Positions 11,444-22,027 of a stretch of 64,000 nt of DNA are shown here, one piece after another. The notes beneath the pieces were generated by a model. The model had not been told where the DNA came from and did no database searches. It was given only the letters and a program-made list of their open reading frames with translations. Where the stretch lies: assembly GCA_001692895.1 (NCBI GenBank), contig KV748194.1:2290746-2354745 (forward strand), written 5' to 3'. The stretch's first letter is position 1; every line of letters starts with the position of its first letter. The position numbers and the translations under genes are program-made. The DNA comes from Cenococcum geophilum 1.58 (Eukaryota; Ascomycota; Dothideomycetes; Gloniales; Gloniaceae).

Positions 11444-11700
11444 AGTAGAGGCCCGCTATACTTACTTTCTTTATCTATTTATACCGGAGTAGAGGCCCGC
11501 TATACTTACCCTCTTTATCTACCTATACTAAAGTAGAGGCCCGCTATACTTACTCTCTATCCACCTATACTAAAGCAGAGGCCCGCTATACTTACTCTTT
11601 TTATCTACCTATACTAGAGCAGAGGCCTACTATACTTACTTTCTTTACCTATCCTACCCTAGGATAAAGGCCCGCTATACTTATCCTAACCTATAACGCC
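11444..11700 (+). repeat. Tandem array of 44-bp units
   Basis: Units start with agtagaggcccgctatactt at 11444, 11488, 11532, 11574 and 11618, with a degenerate unit at about 11662. Spacing is 44 bp, once 42. The array is unrelated in sequence to the 80-bp array just upstream. Confidence 0.88.
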
Positions 11701-11915
11701 TTACGGTTAGGCCCTTTTAAGACACTAGCTTTTACTAGAATAAGGTTAAAGCTTGTCTATAAAGGATGCCTTATAGTTAGGCCCGCCTAAAATACTAGCT
11801 TCTTTACCTATATAGGATTTAAACTAACTAGAATAAGGTTAAAGCTTACCCTATAAAGGATATACTAAAGCCGCTATATCTACCCCTCTAACTTAAACCT
11901 AAATAGGAAGTAGAA
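11700..11915 (+). repeat. Longer repeat units flanking TRIM-1 (left part)
   Basis: Two related units share ctagaataaggttaaagctt and gttaggcccNcctaaaatact. The same unit recurs on the other side of TRIM-1 at about 13085-13215 with the order tataaagga, aaacccgcctaaaatacc, ggatttaaactaactagaat. TRIM-1 thus inserted into a third, older repeat array. Confidence 0.65.
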
Positions 11916-12102
11916 TGTCACGGTACTGACCTAACACATTGTTATAACTTAGTGTTGTTATAACACGAGCACAGACCTAACCCCTGAGCGACGTGTATAT
12001 ATATCGCCTTACCTCCTATATAGATCCTCACACGATATCGTTTGTTAATGATATACAGTCACCTCGTACCTCGTACCTTGATAGTCGGCACGTACTGTAA
12101 CA
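11916..12102 (+). repeat. TRIM-1 left LTR, little mutated
   Basis: 187 bp, TG...CA, the same length as the right copy. It keeps most of its C and G, unlike 12891-13077. Confidence 0.9.
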
Positions 12103-12265
12103 GTATGTCGTGTCATCTCTTACGCCCCTGGTAGAGCTTCGTTTCCACCGTTCCAAAGCTACCCTACCCCGGGCGGGATTCTTACCCCCGTTCTACGACA
12201 ATGCCGACCCAGTAAAATCTCTGCACGTTAAATCCATTCGAACCGATCTCCTCTCTATCCACCCG

Positions 12266-12418
12266 AGTTTCTAAGCCGGCTGCAGGGAGTTTACCCTGCG
12301 GGCTATGTTCCTCGTGTCCCTGTCTCCAAGTCTGTTTCTAGCCATGCTTCTGCTTTACGTTCTAAGTTTCCAAGCCGGCTGCAGGGAGACACCCTGCGGG
12401 CTATGTTCCTCGTGTCTT
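12266..12418 (+). repeat. Duplicated 53-bp hairpin unit in TRIM-1
   Basis: The unit agtttctaagccggctgcag ... ctatgttcctcgtgtc occurs at about 12266-12320 and again at about 12365-12418. Each holds an inverted repeat gcaggg/ccctgc with a short loop that differs (agttta versus agaca). Loop change with stem conservation suggests a structured RNA element or a small hairpin duplication. No coding frame was recognised. Confidence 0.7.
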
Positions 12419-12738
12419 GATCACAGTATAAGACTATAGGTTACGATCTCGTCTCTATCTCCGTCTCCGTCTTCAAATTCGCATAGATAGTACTTTAAGT
12501 TTACCGCGATAAGAATCTACGCAATAACCTCGATCTCTGTAACCCCCGAGCCTTTCGAGTCTACGCCTTAACCTTAATCTCCGCAACTTTAAGCCTTTTA
12601 AGTGTTAATATCCGCCATATACCCCGTAGATAAATTTTTTCTTATCTCCTTTATTTTACCCCTTTGCCTTCAGCTTTATTTAGTGCTTAAGACGAGCACT
12701 AGCGGAGAGCGATATAGTAGGGATATAGGTAGGAGGGT

Positions 12739-12812
12739 TTAAGGACTATAAGGACGAGGACCTTTAAGGACTGGAAGGACAAGAACCTTTAAGGACTAAA
12801 AGGATGAGGATA
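12739..12812 (+). repeat. Three 25-bp tandem units in the TRIM-1 3' half
   Basis: aaggactataaggacgagga is followed by cctttaaggactggaaggac and a third variant. It is a short purine-rich minisatellite close to the right LTR. Confidence 0.6.
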
Positions 12813-12890
12813 TATATCTATTTTTTTTACCACTGTATTTCTACTGCCGTTACTTAGCTTATAGGAGCTCGCCTTAAAAGGGGGATATAC

Positions 12891-13077
12891 TATTACGGCA
12901 CTAACCTAATACGTTATTATAATTTAGTATTATTATAACATAAGCACAGACCTAACCCCTAAGCGACGTATATATATATCGCCTTACCTCCTACATAGAT
13001 CCTTATACAATATCGTTTGTTAATAATATACAGTTACCTTATACCTTATACCTTAATAGTTAGCACGTACTGTAACA
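12891..13077 (+). repeat. TRIM-1 right LTR, RIP-mutated
   Basis: 187 bp aligned without gaps to the left LTR. TG has become TA at the start. Preceded by the purine tract at about 12876-12885. Confidence 0.9.
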
Positions 13078-13084
13078 TAGAATA

Positions 13085-13215
13085 AGGGCTTTTATAACGC
13101 CTTGTAGTTGCCTATAAAGGATAACTTATAATTAAACCCGCCTAAAATACCAGCTTTTTTACCTATATAGGATTTAAACTAACTAGAATAAGGTTAAAGC
13201 TTACCTATAAAGAAA
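13085..13215 (+). repeat. Repeat unit flanking TRIM-1 (right part)
   Basis: Matches the units at 11700-11880, including ggatttaaactaactagaat and aaggttaaagcttacc. Confidence 0.65.
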
Positions 13216-13273
13216 TACTAGTCTCTACTATAGCCATTAATCCCACATTATACCTTCTTACGCTATTATACCT

Positions 13274-13399
13274 TGTTAAGAATCGGCCTTTTAGTGGTAT
13301 AAGGAGGCTAGTAAAGCCAGCCTCCTTAAGATTATACTATATAGCCACTAACTTTTCCTAAATAGATAAATTAAGTAATTAATATATCTATTTTTAATA
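13274..13399 (+). repeat. Copia 5' LTR
   Basis: 126 bp beginning tgttaag and ending aata (from aaca by RIP), the same length as the 3' LTR. It contains a stem-forming aaggaggct...agcctcctt pair. Confidence 0.9.
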
Positions 13400-13520
13400 G
13401 GTTATAAGCCTAGATAGATAAATTAAGTAATTAATATATCTACTTTTAACAGGTTATAAGCCTAGATAGATAAATTAAGTAATTAATGCATCTACTTTTA
13501 ATAGGTTATAAGCCTAGATT
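13400..13520 (+). repeat. Primer-binding-site-like motif in three tandem copies with LTR tail
   Basis: Directly after the LTR comes ggttataagcctag, at 13400, 13452 and 13504, spaced exactly 52 bp. Each of the first two copies is followed by 38 bp identical in kind to the LTR end (gataaattaagtaattaat...). The motif resembles, after G-to-A changes, the Drosophila copia primer site (complementary to an internal part of initiator tRNA-Met), as I recall it. So the LTR tail plus primer site has been triplicated. The 3' LTR has only one tail. Confidence 0.7.
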
Positions 13521-13849
13521 ATACGAAATAAAGCTAAGCCTCTAAGTACCTTTAAACTAAAATACATAATCTACTAAAAAAGATATATTCCAGAGAAACC
13601 CTACAGTCTTATAACTATCTTTTACTATATACACTATTAAAAACCTAACAATATAAGAAATATAATAAAAGGAGGTTAAAAGGAACCACTTATAAAGAGG
13701 CTGGGCGCTAAAACACTAAAAACTAACCTCCTAAATTTCTTTAGAAACCCTTAACTATTAAACCCCTTTACCAGCCTTTTATTTAGAGGACAACTATACA
13801 TCTAATTTCGAAATAGATATATATCCTATCCAAAATCACTATAACGGTA

Positions 13850-16800
13850 AAGAAATTAATACCTTAACGGTTATACTAAAGGCCTAAAAAACCAATTCTA
13901 TACTAGCTAAGGCCTCGACCTCTATAACCAGTATAGTTTTACTATTTCCTTAATATCTTCCTCTACCCTTATATATTTAAAGACTTTAAAAAAAATAATA
14001 CTAGTAATATCTTTACGGAGAAACTTAAAGACTATAACTTTAACCCTAGTATTATACCTAACTGCTCTAGTAACTTAAACTGCTCTTTAGCCTCTAATAG
14101 TACCCTCTCCGTAGCTAGCTTAACTAAACTCTTTAGTCTTAAAGTCCAAACTCCTCTTTAACTACCCTATAAAACCTTAGTTATACCTATTCTCTTAGAT
14201 ACTCTAAAGACCTCTAAAACCAAAATAGATAAACTCTCTTAAGCCTCCAAAACTATATATAAATCTATTAAAGGAGTAGAGACACCAAAACCTTAAAGTT
14301 CTACTACCGTTAAAGACTCTAAACCCAATATTATAAACACATTACCTTTACCTGCCCCCCTTAAACGTCCTAAACTTCCTAGGCCTTAACAATTAAACCT
14401 ATCCCCAATAAGCCTAAGAACTCTCTTTTAGTTATATTAGAGCTACCTATAATTAAAGTAAAAATAAGCTTTATAAATAAGAAAGGGACTAGAGGGCTAG
14501 ATAAGATAAGAAAACTGGAATCTATTATAGGATAGATAGAATTCACAAAGCAGATACGCCTTTACTCATTAATAAATAAATATAGAGATCTACTAAAACG
14601 AAATGCTAAAAGACTAGAATAAGGGACCCTATTAGAGGCAGCCTATAAAACTAAGTTAGATACCTAGCTTAATAAACAGGAATAAGTATATAGCATTATC
14701 CGAAGCAGATTCGGTTATAATGCCATAAGGGAAGTTAAAGGAATTAAAAATATAGACGAGATCCTTATTAAGCTACAAAAACGTTTTCGCCTAATAGGAA
14801 GCGCAGTCTACTAATACCTTAAAAGACATTACCAGGAAGTTACCCTAGATACCTATAAAGGGGTAATAAACTACGTGGAAAAGCTATAAGAAGCATAAAC
14901 AGAGATTATAAAGCTTAACCCTAACTGCACAATTAGTAAAATCTCCTTAGTTAGTAAATTCCTAACGGGACTTAGCCTAGACTATAATATGTTTCTAACC
15001 TCTTTCCACTAAAAACACTCCCTGCTACTAGAATAAGATAAAAAGGATAAGATTATAAAAGCAGCTATAACATTTAATAAAGCTATATAAGTAGTAGAAA
15101 GGGAAGAACAGAATATAAAGGGACGGGAAGATAATAAGACTGCTCTATTAGCAATCTCCTAAAATACCTAAAAGATAAAAAGTTGCGAGTACTGCTATAG
15201 GCTTTATTATATAAAGGACGAGTATTAGAAACTATATCTGGATTTTAAAAAAAAGCACTATAAGGAAAAGAATAGGGAAAGAAAGAGGAAATAAAGTAAC
15301 TTCTATAGTAAGAAGAATAAGAAACCTAAGGGTAATAAATATATAGATAAAAACGAAATTGAACTAATAGCAGAACTAAGCTACTCTGTATTAGACGGCA
15401 TAGAAGCTATTTACCTTATAGCGGCCGATATAGATATAAACCTTATAGCGACCTTCTTCCTTAACTCTGGCTGCTCTTACTACTCTAACTACTAGAAAGA
15501 AGACTTTACGGAACTATAAAGCTATACTAGTAAACTACTTAGGGGCTTTATAGGAGTGCGGGCAATACTAGAAGCGATTAGGACTATAAAACTGTCCTGC
15601 CTTATTAATAACAAAAATATAGACCTATACCTATATAACACTCTCTATGTCCTAAAAGGGGGTGTTAATCTAATCTCTATATTAAAGCTGTGGGCAAAAG
15701 GAGTAAAAATGGGTTTTAATAACGATGATATAACCATTACTATAAAAGGAATAAAATTCAAAGCATTCTTGCTCTATAGCCTATACGCTTTTAATATCTA
15801 ATAATTAGAACCACCCCTAGGACTAACTACCTACACAGTTACTACTATATGGCATAAAATCTAGCACGAAAGAATGGGTTACTTAGGGGAGTAAAATCTA
15901 TAAAGACTTAAAATAATATCAACTGGAATGGACCTACCTTTAGACAACTACGTATGCGTTTTATGCGTCTAAGGATAAATAAAAGAAAAGCTTTATAAAA
16001 AGAAGTTTAAACCAGGAACTTACTTACTTAAATTTATCTACATTAATATCGCTAGCCCTTTTCCTGTTATAGGCTATAACCAAAGCCGATACTAGGTCAC
16101 ATTCCTTAATAACTATACGTAGATAGCCAAAGCTTACCCTATTACTAAGAAAAGCGAGTTCTTCCGTTATTTTTAACGCTTTATAGAAAAATACTCCTAG
16201 CCTAAACGCCGTTATTGACGCGTTAGACTTAACTAGGGAGGAGAAAACCATTTAGATAAATTCTAGATCTTTTACGCAGATAGAGGAATTAATATTAAAG
16301 TTATAGCTATAGAGCAGCATTAATAGAATAGGGCCGCTGAACGCTTAAACAGAATTCTTATAGATAAACTTCACCCTATACTGCTAAACGTAAACCTATA
16401 TAAGAAATAGTGGCTGGAAATCCTTATCTCTATTATAAAAATCCATAACTATAGCCCTAGCGCTTATATTGGTAAAACACCTTACGAAGCCTAGTATAGT
16501 AAAACGCCAGACTTATTCTTTATCTAAGTACTAGGATATAACTGCCTAGTACTAAAACTAGAGAAGAAATGGCGAAAACTTACTAATATAAAAACAATGC
16601 CTTATAAACTCCTTAGCTTTAAAGAAAGCCAGAACTACTGTATCCTAACGGAAAATGGCATAATTACTCGCTCCGTAAATATTATATTTATGGAAAAAAG
16701 ACCTTATTTAGGTACCCTAAGTACTAAAGGGGGGATATAAAAATAGTTAAATAAATAACCAGCTAAGGACCCTATAGGTCCTAGTAGGTTTTTAAAACAA

Positions 16801-17064
16801 CTAAGAGTGCCTTATATAGAAGATTTATACCCTACTAATAGGGAAAACGGAAACCTAGTAGACGATAAGTTACTAGCCTAGCTATAAAATCTTAAATCTT
16901 CCAAAACCTTTAAAGGGGAAAACACTAGTAAGACATTATCTAGAAGGGGGCGTAACACTTTAGCAAGCCCCCTAACTACTACTAGCAGTAAAATTCTAGA
17001 AAGAAATAATTAAACGGACCCGTAAAATATAGGTAAATTGTTAAACTAAACTAATGATAACTCT
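13850..17064 (+). pseudogene. Copia gag, protease and integrase, RIP-degraded
   Basis: Gag-like sequence leads to a CCHC-type knuckle CEYCYRLYYIKDEY at 15184. The protease active site reads NSGCSYY at 15463-15480 instead of DSG, a G-to-A loss of the catalytic Asp. WHKI*HERMGYLG (about 15850) is the pre-integrase domain. The integrase core follows with ITKKSEFFRYF, FYADRGINIKV (about 16271) and NRILIDKLHPILL, then SAYIGKTPYEA*YSKTPD near 16460-16510. An open fragment at 15556-15801 (protease to pre-integrase) is one surviving piece. Reading is on the plus strand with many TAG/TAA stops. The polyprotein is cut at 17065 by the nested insertion. Confidence 0.88.
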
Positions 17065-17065
17065 A

Positions 17066-17153
17066 TCCGTGGCCTTCGTTAGCTGCGCCTTGACCACCCA
17101 CCCGAAGGGTAGGTAGTGGACATCCAAATAGCCAGGACGGCTCAATAGCCAGG
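17066..17153 (+). repeat. Pogo-type left terminal inverted repeat
   Basis: It contains accacccacccgaagggtag and gacatccaaatagccagga, matched in inverse at the right end. The inner arm cacccgaagggt forms a small hairpin. Confidence 0.88.
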
Positions 17154-17205
17154 GTTTAAAAATTTTAATTCTATAGCACCACTACAGTAATAATTACAAG
17201 TCTTC

Positions 17206-18870
17206 CTACTGCTCGCGCGCTTCATCCCATTCACTATATTCATCTCTAGAGTCATTAGGAGTCTCAGGCTCTAGTGTTGGTGTTTTAGCCCGCTTTTTAC
17301 GCTTATTCGCGAGCTTCTTTTCATCAGCTATTTTCCTCTTTTTAGCTAGTGAACGGCTATCTGCAACTGTAATTACCCCAAACTTCTGTATAACCTTTCT
17401 AGCATTAGCCTTCTGCTTTTGGCGTCGCTTATTTTCAGCCTTAGTCTCTTTTAGCTGCCATTCAAGAGATCTAAATGCCTGAAGCTGAATCTCTGCCCCG
17501 TATACATATTTCTGTATAGCCTCATTTAGGTCCTCATTCTCCTGTTCCTCCCAATTCTGCCTAATGTACCAAGCTAGGTCGCTTACCTGCCTAAGTGTTT
17601 TTGGTGTCGTAATATCAATAGTCGTTGACAATGGGTCCTTCTCTGGTATAGCCTCCGGTGTAGCCTCAGGTGGTAGAGGCAGTTTATCAAGTACCTTCTT
17701 TAGGTCAAATGGGTAAAGGCCAGTCTCTGCAAATACTGCTTTAATTATTACCTTCTTAAATATGCGCTTCCGTACGTCAGGAATAAGGTGAAGAAATTCC
17801 ATCTTATCAATCTCAAACGCGCCGGTGCGGTAAGCCTGGTTTACGGCCTTGCCGTACCAGTGCTTAAATGGCTAAAATACAACCGCATCAAGCGGCTGCA
17901 TCTTATGCGTAAGATGCAAGGGAAAGCACGCTAGTAAGATCTTTTAATCAATACAGTATTACGTAAATTCTAGCGTCTTGTGAGAGCCGTGGCCGTCAAG
18001 AATAAGGAGTCTATATACACCCTTTGTCTGGCTTTGCGTATAAAAATCAAAGTATTTAATCCATTCAAGCGCAATCTCGTCATTCGTATACGCCGTATCA
18101 CTAATACCGATAGTATAGCTATCGGGAATTGTTATCTCTGAGTACCAGCGCATCTGGTGGGTCTTGCCTTTAAAGATAATAAAAGGCGGGATAACGTGGC
18201 CGTCCGCGCAAATCGTCTCTGTAATTATAGCAGATTCACGGCTAAACGCCTTACCTGCCTCACACCGTGCTGCCTTATTATAAATAACAAGTACCTTCTC
18301 TTTCTTGCCTTGTCCTATACGTATGCCTAATTCGTCCATATTGTATATATCTTCATGCTGTACCGCGTACTTCTTAATATCTCTCCCTAGCGCGTCAAAC
18401 CACTCTTTTACAAGAAGAGGATCTTCAGCGGCCTATCTCTTTGCCTCTTTGGGTACCTCAGTCTTAAGTATAACCTTTCGGCGCTTACAGAATCGTATAG
18501 CCCATTTAGTACCGCAGGTACGTGGTGGTTTAGTAGGATCTATATGACGGTCGACAAGAATACGATTAACGAATCGTTCGAGCATAGAAATGCTAGGGCG
18601 TTGCCCAATATCGTTTAGCCGTGTAATCCATAGCATAATGCCTTCTTCTTCAGTATCGCTGAGTAGCCTATTTGTTGCAGGTCGATCTGATCGAGATGTT
18701 CGTCCAGAAACGCGATACTTGACGCGACAGTACAGGTCAGGGTTCTCACGCGTTGCCTCTGCAATTGAGGGATATTCGCCGTTGCGGATGGCTTGAGCAA
18801 GGCAAGCGACCTGGTTTTCGGTTGATAGATAATCGCTCATATTGGTGGTTGTGTAGTAATTAAATCCCAT
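17206..18870 (-). pseudogene. Pogo/Fot1-type DDE_1 transposase, nearly intact
   Basis: From ATG at 18870 one frame runs 555 codons to 17206 with only four internal stops, near 18430, 17956, 17938 and 17878. All are explained by single transitions. The N-terminus (MSDYLSTENQVACLAQAIRN, PSIAEATRENPDL) is a psq-type helix-turn-helix. SDTEEEGIMLWITRLNDIGQ and RFVNRILVDRH fit the CENP-B/Tc5 DNA-binding domain. The catalytic acids are seen in MDELGIRIGQGK, LLILDGHGSHKT and HKMQPLDAVVF, the D, D, D set of pogo elements. The tail is Lys/Arg-rich with a coiled-coil-like Glu/Lys stretch. It is much less mutated than the Copia element it sits in, so it arrived later. The protein would have bound the long terminal repeats and inserted at TA. 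Confidence 0.92.
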
Positions 18871-19149
18871 TGTGTGGCAACCGTTTCTTGCACTTTTCGT
18901 ATATGCAAGCCTTATAAGCCTATCTAAGGCTCTATACCGTATATAGCTTGGTGTTGAGGCCTTGAGTCAGTACAATTACTTGGCGGCAGGGGTGCTAACG
19001 CCTTATTGATATCTTCGACGTTTGAATATTGCGGTGAATAGTAGCGACGTGGCTAGGAAGCCTGTATAATATTTGGTGTAGTTAATTAAAAAGCTTTAAT
19101 ATCGTCGCCGCCTATTTAATCCTTGAATTGCTAGTAAAATATTGTCCTT
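18871..19149. other. Pogo 5' leader and junction to the piggyBac remnant
   Basis: Little-mutated DNA upstream of the minus-strand transposase gives way to AT-rich DNA near 19080. ttaattaaa at about 19083 could be a TTAA target for the neighbouring piggyBac element, but no matching end was found. Confidence 0.35.
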
Positions 19150-21435
19150 ATGCCACCTAAAAAATGTCGTGTATTTTCGGCTCCGAAGCCTCTAAGGCCT
19201 TTAAAGCCTCCAAAAGCACCTTCAGCCTAGGAGTCCTATTTATAATCCTTTTAAGCGATGTAGTATATATATAATAGCCCGTTGGCAGTAGTTGCGTAGC
19301 CTCTAAAGGCTTTAGTAGCTTTAGTAGCTATACAGCAGGTAGCGGTGCTGATTAAGAATATTAAGGACACTTGGCCAAGCAGCTAGATTAAGGATATTAA
19401 GGACGAATTAGGAGCCGTTTTTAAGGCCCGTGGTAAGACTACTAAGGATAAGGCAGATAAGGTAGATGAGACTAAACTACCAGAGCTATTAGCTAAAGAA
19501 GTTATAAGAATGGGCCTTCCTACCGTTCCTACTTTATGGGAACCTATAGCCGCTGTTCCTAAGCTAGATCTTAAAGTTATTAACCTTCTAGATAAGTTAA
19601 TATTCGCCGCTCGGCGTGCTGGTGAGCCTATTAGTGGCTTTAACGCGGGCAATAAATCCAATAATCTTCCTAACCAAGTTGAGGATAAGTGCTCTGCTTA
19701 TTGTATACTAGTAAATTAGATTAGTATAACGTCTAGTAGATGTAGATCTAGATAAGACCTACCGATTTAAGTATTTCTACTATTCTTTAATATTAGTATA
19801 TTTAAGAGGCTTGCTGTTAATACAAACCTATATATAGTATCTCAAAATACTAGCGGATATTACTAATTAGGACGATATATAGGTAAACAATTACGGGTAT
19901 AAAAGGAGACCTCTACTAGCGAATTAATAATTTGGGTAGGGCTTATTATCTATATAGGCGTCTTTAAAGGTACTCAGGTGTAAGATCTTTGGGCTATAGA
20001 TCCTAAATATCCTAAACACTTAATTAGCTTATTTATAGGTTAGAAAAGATAGAAGCAACTTAAGCGCTTCTTTTATATCTTACCACCTCCACTAGAGGGC
20101 GTTAAACGTTATATCTTTAAGAAAATCGAGCCGTTAACAACTCCTTTAGGCGAGGCGTTTAAAAAGTACGTTATACCTAGATCTATAGTTAGCTTTAATA
20201 AGATAATAGTAAGGTTTACTAAACGATTTACGGCTATAGTTAAATTGCCTAGTAAGCCAATACCTAAGGGCTTTAAGATAATGAGTCTTTGTTAATATAG
20301 ATATTACTATAGCTTTATATTTACCTTACCTGGCTACTTTTTTAGGCTTCCTTCTTAAATAGATTATTAAGATATTGTTTTCTTAAATACCTCTAAGTAC
20401 GTTCTCTACCTTACCCAATAACTTCCTCTTTAGGCTCGTTAATTTTGCCTATTTTTAAATAACTACTTTATAAATATTCCGTTATTCCAGGTGCTTCAAC
20501 AACTTAGAATTGCTACAGCTAAGACAGTTTGATCAAACTTAAAGGACTATTTAGAGGTGTATAAAAGGGTTAATAAAATAAAGGAAAGGCTACCGTTTAA
20601 TTTTATTACAGGAATAGTTATTAGCGTAATTAATCTAGTGCTTTTAATTATATAGCAGGATAAGAATTTAGTACGGTTTTTAATAACAGCTTACTTATAT
20701 AGTAATAAAGACATTAATAAAGTTAATTGGCGTTAACTACGGGTATATAATTTCTTCCTTAAAAAGCTAGTAGCTAATGTTTAGGGTAATAATCTAGTTA
20801 AGAAGTTAACGCTTTCTAGGGTCTCTATTAACTACAATAACTAAATAGGCGGCGTTAATATTTATAATCAGCTTTAAAGCTACTATACCACCTAGATTAC
20901 TACTGTATGTACTTAGCTGCCCTTATTCTTCTAGGCGCTTAATACAGCTATAATTAACGCTTATATTATTAGTAAGAAGATCTTCTAAATATTAAGCAGG
21001 CCCTTCCTTTAAAACCACTGCCGTTTCCGCATACAATTGGCATGGAATCTTATTATTATAGGTAGTTGGCAGATAGGCCTAAATAAGCAAGATACTAAGC
21101 GTCTTCTTCGTTAGGGCTTACTAAAACATAGGTAATATTAACCTAGTATTAGGCCTAGCTATAGAAATATTGGAACAAATTAAAAAACCACCTACGTTAC
21201 TGCTAAAACCCCACTACCTATAATTTGACGGTGTAGGACACGGACTTACCGTTTTATTAAAAGATTTATAAAGAAGCAAGGTTATAAGGGCCTACTAAGG
21301 TACTAAATATGTAGATAGAAGGAGGTAAAAAAGCTTATAATAAAGATAAGGCGAACAGTATATAAATATAAGGTTTGTAGGCTTCCTTTATGCCTTTAGT
21401 GCTTTAATAACTTCCATTTAATAGGCAATAACTAG
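19150..21435 (+). pseudogene. piggyBac transposase (copy 1), full length, RIP-degraded
   Basis: ATG at 19150 (MPPKKCRVFSAPKP) opens a frame that can be followed to a stop at 21433 without an apparent frameshift, about 761 codons, normal for fungal piggyBac proteins. An acidic/basic N-terminal part with an open piece at 19510-19719 is followed by IWVGLIIYIGVFKGTQV and LWAIDPKYPKHLISLFIG. Then come AFKKYVIPRSIVSFNKIIVR (in place of SxDExMxxF) and VSINYNN*IGGVNIYNQL*S at 20821-20880, the DYNxHMGGVDxADQ block. The C-terminal Cys-rich domain appears as YKYKVCRLPLCL*CFNNFHL. Catalytic Asp codons read Asn. The enzyme would cut at TTAA sites, but it is dead here. Element ends were not identified. Confidence 0.85.
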
Positions 21436-21860
21436 GTAACTATTTTAAGCCCTTTACTTCCTTATGCCCCTAATATTAAGACTCTAAAGCTAATTAAGCT
21501 TTTAGTACAGCGTCCTGCTTAGCCTCCTTTAAGTCCTTCTCTACCGCCTTTAATTAATCCTTTATGCCAAATAACCGCTGACTAAACCGTATAATAACCT
21601 ATAGCACTTAATACATCTCATTTAACGTATACTGCACGTTCTCCCTTATAACCTTAAGCTGGTCCTTTACCGGCTTATCCTTATTAACGTTAAGAATGTA
21701 TATAAAGCGTATAGGTGGCAGTAATTCAGTGGACTTTAATAGAGGATTTTCCTATATAATTAGCAGCTGGTTAACGGAGGGAGGGTAGAAACCTATAGAC
21801 ATAACGTTATATATTACGACTTTTTGCTTAACTTCCTCAAAAAATATATTTTATTGGTGT
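21436..21860 (-). pseudogene. Unidentified minus-strand coding tail, perhaps a DNA-transposase C-terminus
   Basis: From about 21850 the minus strand reads EEVKQKVVIYNVMSIGFYPP, then SVNQLLII*ENPLLKSTELL, RFIYILNVNKDKPVKDQL and ENVQYTLNEMY, ending in a Lys/Glu-rich segment near 21490. Few stops interrupt it. The layout (GxxPxN-like turn, proline-rich linker, coiled coil) recalls the C-terminus of pogo-class transposases, but I do not recognise it firmly. It touches the end of the piggyBac gene. At its 5' side the motif agtggtggcct (21870) equals the outer end of the MITE at 22028, so it may belong to the MITE's parent. Confidence 0.35.
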
Positions 21861-22027
21861 TTTTAGTGGTGGCCTTCTGCAGCATTTTGTCGGCATCGCA
21901 ATATCGACGTGTTTGGTGGGGCTTGCTAGTTAAATCGCGCTAGCTAGGGTGCCTGCAGTATGCTAACCCAAGCAAAAGCGCCAAAAGCGCCCAATACGAA
22001 CAGTGACTTCTGCCGCATGATGGGATA

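Larger units (their letters stand above)
11916..13077 (+). mobile_element. TRIM-1: small non-autonomous LTR element
   Basis: Two 187-bp direct repeats (11916-12102, 12891-13077) begin tgtcacgg / tattacgg and both end gtactgtaaca. They are flanked by an exact 5-bp duplication tagaa (11911-11915, 13078-13082). A purine tract aaaaggggga precedes the right repeat, so the element reads on the plus strand. The 788-bp internal region has no gag or pol, and its size fits a terminal-repeat retrotransposon in miniature, which would depend on another element for proteins. By eye the LTRs differ at about 27 positions, all transitions; about 24 run from C/G in the left copy to T/A in the right one. There are no indels. 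Confidence 0.9.

Noticed and set aside
18305..18796. Plus-strand open frames opposite the pogo transposase
   Set aside because: Antisense shadows of a well-supported minus-strand transposase.
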